From positions 6,386,001-6,450,000 of the forward strand of contig NZ_JAPEOZ010000001.1 of the NCBI RefSeq assembly GCF_026340655.1: DNA of 64,000 nt, given 5' to 3'. Both the position numbers and the translations under genes were made by a program. Source of the DNA: Streptomyces sp. NBC_01275 (GTDB lineage Bacteria; Actinomycetota; Actinomycetes; Streptomycetales; Streptomycetaceae). The notes under the pieces are model-generated. The model saw only the letters and a program-made list of their open reading frames with translations, had not been told where the DNA came from and searched no databases. Shown here one piece after another: positions 26,489 to 34,308 of this stretch; position 1 is the first letter of the stretch; every line of letters begins with the position of its first letter.

Positions 26489-26515
26489 AACGCACGGGAA
26501 AGAGCCGCCATTCCC
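26489..26515 (-). promoter_or_regulatory. Sigma-R type promoter of the mycoredoxin gene
   Basis: On the minus strand GGGAAT (26515-26510), an 18-bp spacer and GTT (26491-26489) match the sigma-R consensus exactly. It lies 51 bp upstream of ATG 26438. Confidence 0.8.
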
Positions 26516-26623
26516 CCCGGGCGCCGATGGCCGAAGGTGACTCTCACCGCATTAGTACGACCGCGAGGGCCCACCTGTGGACAACCGGCTCGTCCGTCTC
26601 CGCCGACCTGGCAGCATGGCCAT

Positions 26624-28825
26624 GTGACAGCAGCAACGCACTCCCCCCTCTTCCCGCAGGTACCGGACTCGGCCGACGCGGTGCTCGAAGGGCTCGACCC
26701 CGAGCAGCGCGAGGTGGCCACCGCCCTGCGCGGCCCGGTGTGCGTGCTGGCAGGAGCCGGCACGGGCAAGACCCGGGCCATCACCCACCGCATCGCCTAC
26801 GGCGTGCGCGCCGGGATACTGCACCCCTCCACCGTGCTCGCCGTCACCTTCACCAACCGCGCCGCCGGCGAGATGCGCGGCCGGCTGCGCCAGCTCGGAG
26901 CCCAGGGCGTCCAGGCCCGTACGTTCCACTCCGCGGCCCTGCGCCAGCTGCAGTACTTCTGGCCGAAAGTCATCGGTGGCTCCATGCCCCGGCTCGTCGA
27001 CCGCAAGATCCAGCTCGTCGCCGACGCGGCCGCCGCCTGCCGCATCCGCCTCGACCGGGGCGAACTGCGGGACGTCACCGGGGAGATCGAGTGGTCCAAG
27101 GTCACCCAGACCGTCCCCGCCGACTACGCCCTGGCCGCCGCCAAGGCGGGCCGCGAAGCCCCCCGCGACCCCGCCGAGATCGCCCAGCTCTACGCCGCCT
27201 ACGAGGACCTCAAGCGCGACCGCGCGGTCATCGACTTCGAGGACGTCCTGCTGCTGACCGTCGCCGTGCTGCAGGACCGGCAGGACGTCGCCGAGCAGGT
27301 CCGCGCCCAGTACCAGCACTTCGTGGTCGACGAGTACCAGGACGTCAGCCCCCTCCAGCAGCGTCTGCTGGAGCTGTGGCTCGGCGACCGGGACGACCTG
27401 TGCGTCGTCGGGGACGCCAGCCAGACGATCTACTCGTTCACCGGAGCCACCCCCGACCACCTCCTCGACTTCCGCACCCGCCACCCCGCCGCCACCGTCG
27501 TCAAACTGGTCCGCGACTACCGCTCCACCCCCCAGGTCGTCCACCTGGCCAACGGACTGCTCTCCCAGGCCCGCGGCCGCGCCGCCGACCACCGGCTGGA
27601 GCTGATCTCCCAGCGCGACCCGGGCCCCGAGCCCGGCTACGCCGAGTACGCCGACGAGCCCGCCGAGGCCGAGGGCGCGGCCCGCCGCATCCGCGAACTC
27701 CTCGCCGCCGGCGTCCCGGCCGCCGAGATCGCCATCCTGTTCCGCACCAACGCCCAGTCCGAGACCTACGAACAGGCCCTCGCCGACGTCGGCGTCCCCT
27801 ACCAGCTGCGCGGCGCCGAGCGGTTCTTCGACCGCCCCGAGGTGCGCAAGGCGGGCGTCGCCCTGCGCGGGGCGGCCCGTTTCGGCGGCAACGACACCCT
27901 TCTCGAGGACACCGTCGACCTGCCCTCCCAGGTGCGTGCCGTCCTCTCGGGCGAAGGCTGGACTCCGCAGCCCCCGGCCGGCTCCGGGGCCGTCAGAGAG
28001 CGCTGGGAGTCCTTGGCCGCACTGGTCAACCTCGCCCATGACTTCGTCGCCGCCAGACCCGCCGCCACCCTCGCCGACCTGGTCGCCGAACTCGACGAAC
28101 GGGCGAACGCACAGCACGCCCCGACCGTCCAGGGCGTCACCCTCGCCTCCCTGCACTCGGCCAAGGGCCTGGAGTGGGACGTCGTCTTCCTCGTCGGTGT
28201 CGCCGAGGGGATGATGCCGATCACCTACGCCAGGACCGACGAGCAGATCGAGGAGGAGCGCCGTCTCCTCTACGTCGGGGTCACCCGGGCCCGCGAGCGC
28301 CTGCACGTCTCCTGGGCGCTGTCCCGCTCGCCCGGCGGGCGCCCCAGCCGCCGCCCCAGCCGCTTCCTCGACGGCCTGCGCCCCGGTTCAGGCGCCGCCG
28401 CCCGCGGCTCCGTCGGCGCCGCGGGAGGCATCGAGCGCGGCTTCGCCGCAGCGGCGGTCGGCACCCCCGCCGTTCCGCGCAGGACCCAGCGCACCCCGGC
28501 CCGCTGCCGGGTCTGCGGGCGCTCCCTGACCGACGCCGGCGAGATGAAGCTGATGCGCTGCGAGGACTGCCCCTCCGACATGGACGAGGGCCTCTACGCA
28601 CGGCTTCGGGACTGGCGCGCGGTCCAGGCGCAGCGCAACGGACAGCCCGCCTTCTGCGTCTTCACCGACAAGACGCTGATGGCGATCGCCGAGACCGTTC
28701 CCGAGGAAGACGGCGAGCTCGCGCGGATCCCGGGCGTCGGAGTGCGCAAGCTCAACCGCTACGGAGCCGATGTGCTGGCCATCTGCGCAGGCCAGGACGT
28801 GGGAGGGGAAGAAGCGGGTGACTGA
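26624..28825 (+). CDS. uvrD2: UvrD2: SF1 DNA helicase with tetracysteine and HRDC domains
   Basis: A 3'-5' DNA helicase/ATPase. Walker A is AGAGTGKTR (near residue 45), then FTNRAAGEM, VDEYQDVSP, QTIYSFTGA, SAKGLEWDVV and GVTRARERL. The C-terminal tetracysteine motif (CRVCGRS ... CEDCPS) is diagnostic of actinobacterial UvrD2, followed by an HRDC domain (RNGQPAFCVFTDKTLMAIAE, PGVGVRKLNRYG). At 733 residues it is about the mycobacterial size. GTG 26624 is chosen since CAGCAT lies 6 nt before it (leaderless type) and the 29 residues added by TTG/ATG upstream are not UvrD-like. It lies next to wblC, as in mycobacteria. Confidence 0.92.
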   Translation: MTAATHSPLFPQVPDSADAVLEGLDPEQREVATALRGPVCVLAGAGTGKTRAITHRIAYGVRAGILHPSTVLAVTFTNRAAGEMRGRLRQLGAQGVQARTFHSAALRQLQYFWPKVIGGSMPRLVDRKIQLVADAAAACRIRLDRGELRDVTGEIEWSKVTQTVPADYALAAAKAGREAPRDPAEIAQLYAAYEDLKRDRAVIDFEDVLLLTVAVLQDRQDVAEQVRAQYQHFVVDEYQDVSPLQQRLLELWLGDRDDLCVVGDASQTIYSFTGATPDHLLDFRTRHPAATVVKLVRDYRSTPQVVHLANGLLSQARGRAADHRLELISQRDPGPEPGYAEYADEPAEAEGAARRIRELLAAGVPAAEIAILFRTNAQSETYEQALADVGVPYQLRGAERFFDRPEVRKAGVALRGAARFGGNDTLLEDTVDLPSQVRAVLSGEGWTPQPPAGSGAVRERWESLAALVNLAHDFVAARPAATLADLVAELDERANAQHAPTVQGVTLASLHSAKGLEWDVVFLVGVAEGMMPITYARTDEQIEEERRLLYVGVTRARERLHVSWALSRSPGGRPSRRPSRFLDGLRPGSGAAARGSVGAAGGIERGFAAAAVGTPAVPRRTQRTPARCRVCGRSLTDAGEMKLMRCEDCPSDMDEGLYARLRDWRAVQAQRNGQPAFCVFTDKTLMAIAETVPEEDGELARIPGVGVRKLNRYGADVLAICAGQDVGGEEAGD

Positions 28826-28838
28826 TGTGAACTCGTCG

Positions 28839-28878
28839 AAAAAATAGTTTGCGCATGCCCCGGCAATCCCCATAGGTT
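28839..28878 (+). promoter_or_regulatory. WblC-type promoter of wblC: AT-rich box, -35 and -10
   Basis: An A-run (28839-28846) in otherwise GC-rich DNA directly abuts -35 TTGCGC (28849-28854). An 18-bp spacer leads to -10 TAGGTT (28873-28878). AT-rich DNA just upstream of the -35 is the recognised binding feature for WhiB7/WblC bound to the principal sigma factor, so positive autoregulation is expected. The start site is probably near 28886. A hairpin (28897-28912) follows in the 5' leader. Confidence 0.75.
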
Positions 28879-28991
28879 CTTAGACACGGGGACGGCGGCC
28901 TTCTCGAAGGCCCTGATTCCGTGCTGTACTTGCATACCCGACGGGCTGGGTTCACCCCCGGTCCCCGAGACGCCGAGAGGAGGCGATTCCA

Positions 28992-29309
28992 GTGATCATC
29001 ATCAACAGCAGCTCCACCGCCAAACTGACCGATCCCTCGGTCGTCTCCCTGTGCATGCTCGGCGTTTCGAACCTGGGCACCGGTCTGTCCGGCATTCGTG
29101 CCGACCGTCCGGCGTCCTCCTCCGTTGCTCCCGCGGGTCTTCCCGTCCGTGAGCGCAATGAGCGACCGACCGAGGCACTGGAAGCAGTAGGGGCACAGGC
29201 ACGGACCTATGCCTTTGCGGCAGCCGGTGCCGGATTCCGGAAGCAGACGACGCAGCACCACCTGATGTGGGCCTTCCGTGGGCCAGAACCCTGGAGTGAT
29301 CCAGCCTGA
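28992..29309 (+). CDS. Upstream ORF in the wblC leader (105 codons)
   Basis: GTG 28992 has a near-perfect Shine-Dalgarno (GAGAGGAGG, 28975-28983) at 8-nt spacing. The ORF spans the leader and stops at 29309, inside a small hairpin (29305-29321) only 25 nt before a strong intrinsic terminator. The first half has Streptomyces-like codon use; the second half has more A/T-ending codons. No domain is recognised; the start is Ile/Ser-rich and the end is HHLMWAFRGPEPW. Position and spacing fit a translated attenuator ORF: ribosome stalling by antibiotics would change folding and let transcription reach wblC, as shown for mycobacterial whiB7. It could also be a small protein in its own right. Confidence 0.65.
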   Translation: MIIINSSSTAKLTDPSVVSLCMLGVSNLGTGLSGIRADRPASSSVAPAGLPVRERNERPTEALEAVGAQARTYAFAAAGAGFRKQTTQHHLMWAFRGPEPWSDPA

Positions 29310-29333
29310 TCGACGATCAGGCAGGCGCCTTCA

Positions 29334-29374
29334 GGGCCGCGGAACCCCACCCGGGATCCGCGGCCCTTCTGTTT
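29334..29374 (+). terminator. Intrinsic terminator/attenuator in the wblC leader
   Basis: A perfect 10-bp stem, GGGCCGCGGA (29334-29343) with TCCGCGGCCC (29357-29366), is followed by TTCTGTTT. It lies between the upstream ORF and wblC, so it should stop transcription unless disrupted. Two smaller hairpins precede it (CTGGA/TCCAG 29291-29304 and CCTGATC/GATCAGG 29305-29321). Confidence 0.85.
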
Positions 29375-29486
29375 GTCCTCCAACGGGGACGACGGAGCGA
29401 AGGGGCCTCGGGACAAGAAAAGAACCCGGTACCCAGCCGACACCCGGTCCCACCGGACCGGACCGACCAGACGAGGAAGACCAACC

Positions 29487-29855
29487 GTGCAACTCGAAGC
29501 GCACGCCCCGTCCGTACCGCCTTCCGAAACGATCCCCCCGCCCTGCCTCACGGAGGACTCCACCTTGACCCCGCTCACGGCGCTCACCGCGCTCGACGAC
29601 GCCATCGAGAACCTCGGCGTACCCGTCCCCTGCCGTTCCTACGACCCGGAGGTCTTCTTCGCGGAGTCGCCGGCGGACGTCGAGTACGCCAAGTCCCTCT
29701 GCCGCACCTGCCCGTTGGTCGAGGCCTGCCTCGCCGGCGCCAAGGAGCGGCGTGAGCCCTGGGGCGTCTGGGGCGGCGAGCTGTTCGTCCAGGGCGTCGT
29801 CGTCGCCCGGAAGCGGCCGCGTGGTCGCCCGCGCAAGAACCCGGTCACGGCATGA
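29487..29855 (+). CDS. wblC: WblC (WhiB7-type) transcription factor
   Basis: A Fe-S WhiB-like activator of intrinsic resistance to ribosome-targeting antibiotics. The 122 residues contain the four cluster cysteines (CRSYD ... CRTCPLVEAC), the GVWGGE turn that contacts sigma region 4, and a C-terminal AT-hook RGRPRKNP, which separates WblC/WhiB7 from other Wbl proteins. GTG 29487 has GAGGAAG 7 nt upstream. Expression appears controlled twice: by an autoregulated AT-rich promoter and by the leader terminator. In S. coelicolor WblC also activates sigR, which lies 31 kb away in this window. The next ORF is coupled by an ATGA overlap. Confidence 0.96.
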   Translation: MQLEAHAPSVPPSETIPPPCLTEDSTLTPLTALTALDDAIENLGVPVPCRSYDPEVFFAESPADVEYAKSLCRTCPLVEACLAGAKERREPWGVWGGELFVQGVVVARKRPRGRPRKNPVTA

Positions 29856-30175
29856 ACACCGCAGGAACAATCGACCGCCCCCTCACGAACGATCCCCAGA
29901 AGCAGGCCCCGATGAAGCCGTCCGCCAGCGAGCCCGCAGGCTCCGCGACCGAAGACATCACCACCACCGGCGCGTACGAGTCGCGCCAGAACAGGACCCG
30001 CGAGATGCAACTCATTCCAGAAGCCCTGGCTCGTGCGCATATGCACGAGCGACTGCACGAGGCCGAGCGGGAACGCCGGGCCGTGCGCCTGGCGACCGCT
30101 CGCCGGATGCAGCGCCGGGCCGAGCGCGCTTCGCTGCGCGCCCGCCGTGCGCTCGCCATGGCCGTGATGCAGTAG
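29852..30175 (+). CDS. Hypothetical protein translationally coupled to wblC
   Basis: 107 residues, not recognised. The ATG overlaps the wblC stop, so it is co-translated and will share wblC induction. The N-terminal half is polar and probably disordered; the C-terminal half (about 60-105) is a strongly basic helix rich in Arg and Ala (RERRAVRLATARRMQRRAERASLRARRA is the region; only fragments are cited). A nucleic-acid or ribosome-binding role is possible but unproven. A strong terminator ends the operon 60 bp later. Confidence 0.78.
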   Translation: MNTAGTIDRPLTNDPQKQAPMKPSASEPAGSATEDITTTGAYESRQNRTREMQLIPEALARAHMHERLHEAERERRAVRLATARRMQRRAERASLRARRALAMAVMQ

Positions 30176-30235
30176 CCGCATGACCGATCACACCGGAAGC
30201 GGTGGCCTCCCCACAGGGCAGGCGTAACTCACACC

Positions 30236-30275
30236 CCGCGGGGGCCGGTCCGTCCGAACGGACCGGCCCCCGCGG
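30236..30275 (+). terminator. Terminator of the wblC operon
   Basis: An 18-bp perfect stem (30236-30253 with 30258-30275), with a CCGA loop and a GT-rich 3' flank. Confidence 0.88.
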
Positions 30276-30321
30276 TGCGTTGTGCCCGGTGATCCGACGG
30301 CCGCGGCGTATCGTCCCGAGA

Positions 30322-30534
30322 GTGACGAGTCTTCCCGGAGGCAGTGATCACGGCGGCTCCCCGGCGGAGCCCCGCCCCCTTGTGTGCGCCCGCTGCGGCG
30401 TCCGAGCAGGCGAGCCGCCGCCCGTCACCTGGACCTGCTCCGTGGAGAACGGCGTCCGGCACTACCTCTGCGAAGCCTGCGCGCGGAAGAACCTCAGGGC
30501 GATCGAGGGCCGACTGGACCCGGCCTGGTGGTGA
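30322..30534 (+). CDS. Small zinc-ribbon-like protein
   Basis: 70 residues with two Cys pairs, CARCGV and CEAC, separated by about 28 residues, suggesting a single zinc site; WTCSVENGVRHYLCE lies between. Function is unknown. GTG 30322 follows TATCGT (30309-30314) by 7 nt, which marks a leaderless start; the longer frame from 30202 would run through the wblC-operon terminator. It is convergent with the ABC1 kinase gene. Confidence 0.72.
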   Translation: MTSLPGGSDHGGSPAEPRPLVCARCGVRAGEPPPVTWTCSVENGVRHYLCEACARKNLRAIEGRLDPAWW

Positions 30535-30634
30535 GATACGTCACCTGAGGCCGGGCGGCAGCCCCGCTGGGCGACACGCCTCCCGCCTCACGCCTCACGC
30601 CTCCGCCTCACACATCCGGCTCACACCCGAGGCC

Positions 30635-32017
30635 TCACGCCTCCGCCGCCGAGTCCCCCGCCTCCAGGAAGTCCTCCACGAACTCCTCCAGGACGAAGCC
30701 GGGCAGCCACTCCTCCAACTCCTCGCGCAGCCGCACCCTCGCGCCGAGCTGGCACAGCACACCGATCGTGCTCAGCGTCACCCGGTGTATCAACAGATAC
30801 GCCGGAGGCAGATTGAGCTGCTTGCCCAACTGATGGGCCGGGGAGCGCGGGTCGGCGATCCGGGCCGCCTGGCTGCGCATCCAGCCGCGGGTGAACTCGA
30901 ACTCCTCGACCCGGGCCGGCTCGATGATCGGCAGCAGATAGTCGAGGACCGCGTCGGGGTCCAGCTCGATGGACTCCTTGACGAAGCCCTCCGTGCGGAG
31001 CAGGTCGTAGACGCCGTCCGCGTCGCCGTCGAGGGTCATCCGCAGGGAATCGCCGATCGGCTGCGGCAGGCCGCCCGAGAGCCGGTCGACCGTGCCGAAG
31101 TCCAGGACGCCCAAGCGCCAGTCGTCCTCGCCGTCCGGTCCGCCGGGCAGCAGGCGGAAGTTGCCGGGGTGCGGGTCGGCGTGGAGCAGGCCCGTTCGGG
31201 CCGGGCCGGAGAAGAGGAAACGGGACAGCAGCTGGCCGGCGCGGTCACGCTGCTCCGGGGTGCCGTCGGAGATCACCTCGGACAGGGGCACGCCGTCCAT
31301 CCACTCGGTGACCAGGACCTGGTCGCACTGGTGGACCACCGCCGGGACCACGACATCGGGGTCGTCGGCGAACTCCTCCGCATGGGCCTGCTGGGCCTGC
31401 GCCTCCAGGGCGTAGTCCAGCTCCTCGGAGACGCGGTCCCGCAACTCGGAGATCAGGGGCTTGACGTCCATGCCGGGGATGAGCGGACCCAGCAGCCGGG
31501 CGAAGCGGCTGAGCTGGGTGAGGTCGGACAGCAGGGCCTCGCCGGCTCCGGGGTACTGGACCTTGACCGCGACCTCGCGTCCGTCCCGCCACACCGCGCG
31601 ATGCACCTGGCCGATCGAGGCCGCCGCGGCCGGCTTGTCGTCGAACTCGACGAACAGCTCGGCCCAGTCCTCGCCGAGCCGCTGCGCGAGCACGGAGTGC
31701 ACGGTGCGCGTCGGCATCGGCGGCGCCGCGTCCTGGAGCTTCGTCAGCGCCGCACGGTAGGGGCCGGCGACCTCCTCGGGCAGGGCCGACTCGAAGACGG
31801 ACAGGGCCTGCCCGAACTTCATCGCGCCGCCCTTCAGCTCCCCGAGGACCTTGAACAGCTGATCCGCCGTGCGCTGCTGCAGCTCGCGGCCGACGATCTC
31901 CGCGGACTCGCCCACGATCCGCTTGCCCAGGCCCCAGGTCGCCCGACCGGCGAAGCCGAGCGGGAGCGCGGCGAGCTTGGCGGTTCGGGTGACCGCCTTC
32001 CGGGGAAGATCAGACAT
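30635..32017 (-). CDS. ABC1/UbiB family atypical kinase
   Basis: 460-residue member of the AarF/ABC1/UbiB family, which binds nucleotides and is linked to lipid or quinone homeostasis. Visible motifs: GGAMKFGQ (KxGQ, near residue 62), the Ala-rich loop PAAAASIGQVHRA, the VAIK-type Lys in VAVKVQYPG, LLHADPHPGNFRLL (catalytic loop) and VLDFGTVDRL (DFG). ATG 32017 has GGAGGGC at good spacing. The stop of the upstream ThiF-like gene overlaps this start by 8 bp, so the two are coupled. The orthologous slot in M. tuberculosis lies next to whiB7, so the association is old. Confidence 0.9.
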   Translation of the reverse strand: MSDLPRKAVTRTAKLAALPLGFAGRATWGLGKRIVGESAEIVGRELQQRTADQLFKVLGELKGGAMKFGQALSVFESALPEEVAGPYRAALTKLQDAAPPMPTRTVHSVLAQRLGEDWAELFVEFDDKPAAAASIGQVHRAVWRDGREVAVKVQYPGAGEALLSDLTQLSRFARLLGPLIPGMDVKPLISELRDRVSEELDYALEAQAQQAHAEEFADDPDVVVPAVVHQCDQVLVTEWMDGVPLSEVISDGTPEQRDRAGQLLSRFLFSGPARTGLLHADPHPGNFRLLPGGPDGEDDWRLGVLDFGTVDRLSGGLPQPIGDSLRMTLDGDADGVYDLLRTEGFVKESIELDPDAVLDYLLPIIEPARVEEFEFTRGWMRSQAARIADPRSPAHQLGKQLNLPPAYLLIHRVTLSTIGVLCQLGARVRLREELEEWLPGFVLEEFVEDFLEAGDSAAEA

Positions 32018-33224
32018 GCGCCCTCCAGGTCCCAGCCAGCCGCGCCGCGTCCGTCGTACGGCGTAACTCCTTCGAATGCCGTTGCTCCGCCATTGTCGCG
32101 TGCGATGCCGTGTCCTCGGGGGTGTGTTCCCGCTTACCTTTCTCCGCGGCCCCGCACGGGCACGCGGAGTGGGCCCACACCGGCCGCGCATGCCACTGAA
32201 GTGTGGGCAGCGACACTTCCCAGCGTGCCCCCGCGCTCGAGGGAACCCGGCCGTCGAGGAAGACGAGCGCATGGGCGGCCGCGAGACCGGCGACCGTCGT
32301 GGCCAGCGTCAGGTCACAGGCCCGTGCCGGACGCCGTTTCCCGGACTGCCACTGCGCGACCAGCCGCGGCCAGGTCGGGTCCCGGTCGGCGCGCGTCTGC
32401 TGCAGACAGCCGGCGCAGCCCGTCTCACCGGGCAGGACGAGCGGGCCGACGACGCCCGTCGCCTCCACCACTCCGGCGTAGAGATGAGGGGTGCCCGAGG
32501 CGATCAGAGGTTCGGCGGCCGACGGATCGGGCGCGTGCACGGGCACGTCGTCCCGTGGGGCGATGATCACCAAGGAGAAGCCGGGGCGCTCCGCCTCGGC
32601 CGGTGACCGTGCGCTCCTGCGGTCCGGGCGGTCCGGGGCCGCCTGGCGGACCGCACGACGGGCGGCCTCGTCCCGGCGCTCGCCGACCGCCTCGGCGGGC
32701 AGCCCGCCCGGCGCGACGTCCTCCGGCTCGACCCGGCCGCCGTCGCACACGTCCACCTGGCCCACACCCGCACCCGACAGCAGCGACGCCAGCAGCGCAC
32801 CGACCCGTCCCGCGCCCCGCACCTGCACCCGCAGCTCGCGTCGGGCGGCCAGGCGCCCCATCGCCTCGCCCGGTTCCGACGTGGTCAGGGACAGCGAGGC
32901 GAGATCGGGGCGCAGCCGGTCCAGGACCTCCTTCTTCTCCCGCAGGGCCGCCGCGTCCGGACCGCCCCCGCGCGCGTCGTCCAGCAGCCCGGCCCGCGCC
33001 AGCCGCTCCACCAGCCTGTCGACATGACCGTCGGGCAGGTCCATGCGCCGGCCCTGGTCCCGCAGCAGCCCGAGCCCGCGGGTGCCGTCCAGCAGGTCGA
33101 GGAAACTGCCCGTCGCCGTGTCCACCGGGCCGAGCGTCAGCGCGTGCGCCGGCGCCATCCCGAACTGCACGGTGTTCAGGTCCCGCCAGCCGCGCCGCAG
33201 CGCGGGCTTCACCATCGGATGCAT
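32010..33224 (-). CDS. ThiF/E1-like adenylyltransferase family protein
   Basis: 404 residues. The C-terminal two thirds resemble the ThiF/HesA/MoeB fold: a degenerate nucleotide motif VQVRGAGRVGALLASLLSG, an acidic strand end VDVCDGGRVEPEDV, and paired cysteines GCAGC and CPCG for a structural zinc. The N-terminal 130 residues (starting HPMVKPALRRGWRDLNTVQFG) look like a winged-helix or docking domain. It is more divergent than MoeZ and no rhodanese is attached; a ubiquitin-like partner is not seen nearby. ATG 33224 has a G-rich ribosome site. It is coupled to the ABC1 kinase, so a joint role is likely but undefined. Confidence 0.8.
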   Translation of the reverse strand: MHPMVKPALRRGWRDLNTVQFGMAPAHALTLGPVDTATGSFLDLLDGTRGLGLLRDQGRRMDLPDGHVDRLVERLARAGLLDDARGGGPDAAALREKKEVLDRLRPDLASLSLTTSEPGEAMGRLAARRELRVQVRGAGRVGALLASLLSGAGVGQVDVCDGGRVEPEDVAPGGLPAEAVGERRDEAARRAVRQAAPDRPDRRSARSPAEAERPGFSLVIIAPRDDVPVHAPDPSAAEPLIASGTPHLYAGVVEATGVVGPLVLPGETGCAGCLQQTRADRDPTWPRLVAQWQSGKRRPARACDLTLATTVAGLAAAHALVFLDGRVPSSAGARWEVSLPTLQWHARPVWAHSACPCGAAEKGKREHTPEDTASHATMAEQRHSKELRRTTDAARLAGTWRAHV

Positions 33225-33591
33225 CAACGCCCCCCGTAGATCCCTAAGCCAGATCCTTCTTGGATCCCCACACCAGATCCCTCGGCCGAATCCTCGGCCG
33301 AATCCTCGGCCGAATCCTCGGCCGAATCCTCGGCCGAATCCTCGGCCGAATCCCCGGCCAGATCCCCGGCCAGATCCCTCGTCATCCCTCGTCCAGCCCC
33401 TTCGGCTCGCGACGGGCCTCGTGCGACGACTGCCAGCATGCCCGGACCCGCCGAGACGCGCCGAAAGTTGTCCACAGGCACCGGCGTTCGTCGTACAAAT
33501 CCGTCGTATGCGGCACATGCGGAGTGAGTGATCGCAACCGAACCGTCCCGGAGTCGGGACTTCCCCCGTGTGCAGCGGGTAACGTCGGGGC
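33225..33591. other. Divergent intergenic region carrying a 12-bp repeat array
   Basis: 367 bp between the minus-strand ThiF-like gene and the plus-strand metalloprotease. About 150 bp next to the ThiF start is a tandem array (listed separately). The rest holds the promoter of the metalloprotease (TAACGT, 33580-33585, 6 nt before its GTG). No other ORF is credible. Confidence 0.7.
33236..33383. repeat. 12-bp tandem repeat array upstream of the ThiF-like gene
   Basis: Exact GAATCCTCGGCC units run head-to-tail from 33288 to 33347. They are flanked by one- or two-base variants from 33276 to 33383 (nine units in phase) and by decayed 11-13-bp AGATCC-type copies toward 33236. The decay toward the gene suggests an old array that has re-expanded in its centre. 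Confidence 0.9.
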
Positions 33592-34188
33592 GTGCCCGCC
33601 GACCCACCGCACCGCGCCGGAACGACACAGCGCAGCACGACGAGCCAGCCGCCGAGCGGCTCGGGGACGAGCGCGATCGAGGTTCGCAGAAGCGCCCGTC
33701 GACGTCGGACGGTTTCCGCGTACCGCGAGGGCGATCGCACCGTCGTGCTCATCCCTGCCCGGATGTCCGAGGCGGAGGAGCAACGCTGGGTGAGCGTCAT
33801 GCTCGACAAGCTGGCCGCCCAGGAGAGCCGGCGCGTGCCCGGCGACGCCGAGCTGGCCGAGCGCGCCGAGCGGCTGTCGGCCCAGTGCTTCGGCGGCCGG
33901 GCCCGCCCCACCTCGGTCCGCTGGGTGACCAACCAGAACACCCGCTGGGGCTCGTGCACGCCGGCCGAGGGCAGCATCCGCCTGTCGCACCGCCTCAAGG
34001 GCATGCCCGAGTACGTCATCGACTACGTCCTCGCCCACGAGCTCGCCCACCTGCTCGTGCCCGGCCACGGCCCCGACTTCTGGCGGCTGCTGGAGGCCTA
34101 CCCGCGCACCGAGCGGGCCCGCGGCTACCTGGAGGGCGTGGTCGCCGCCGAACGGCTGCCCCACCTGCCCGGCGCGCGAGAGGAGTGA
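33592..34188 (+). CDS. YgjP/M48-like metalloprotease (SprT-type HExxH)
   Basis: 198 residues. The zinc motif LAHELAHLLVPGHGPDFW is near residue 147, preceded by NTRWGSC, the pair that defines the YgjP (DUF45) family. No signal peptide or membrane helix, so it is a cytoplasmic peptidase candidate. GTG 33592 is preceded by TAACGT 6 nt upstream, a leaderless arrangement. The first 35 residues are polar and poorly conserved in appearance. The substrate is unknown. Confidence 0.85.
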   Translation: MPADPPHRAGTTQRSTTSQPPSGSGTSAIEVRRSARRRRTVSAYREGDRTVVLIPARMSEAEEQRWVSVMLDKLAAQESRRVPGDAELAERAERLSAQCFGGRARPTSVRWVTNQNTRWGSCTPAEGSIRLSHRLKGMPEYVIDYVLAHELAHLLVPGHGPDFWRLLEAYPRTERARGYLEGVVAAERLPHLPGAREE

Positions 34189-34308
34189 CCCGCGCGCGTG
34201 GGGGAGGCCGGTTGTGTACCGGGTCTGTACCGACATCGTGCGTTGTCCGAGATTGACGTTAGCCTGACGCGACGCACTCGCAATCGGGATGGGGGACGGT
34301 CGTTACGC

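Noticed and set aside
33276..33383. CRISPR-like array
   Set aside because: Units are contiguous 12-mers with no spacers, no palindrome and no cas genes.
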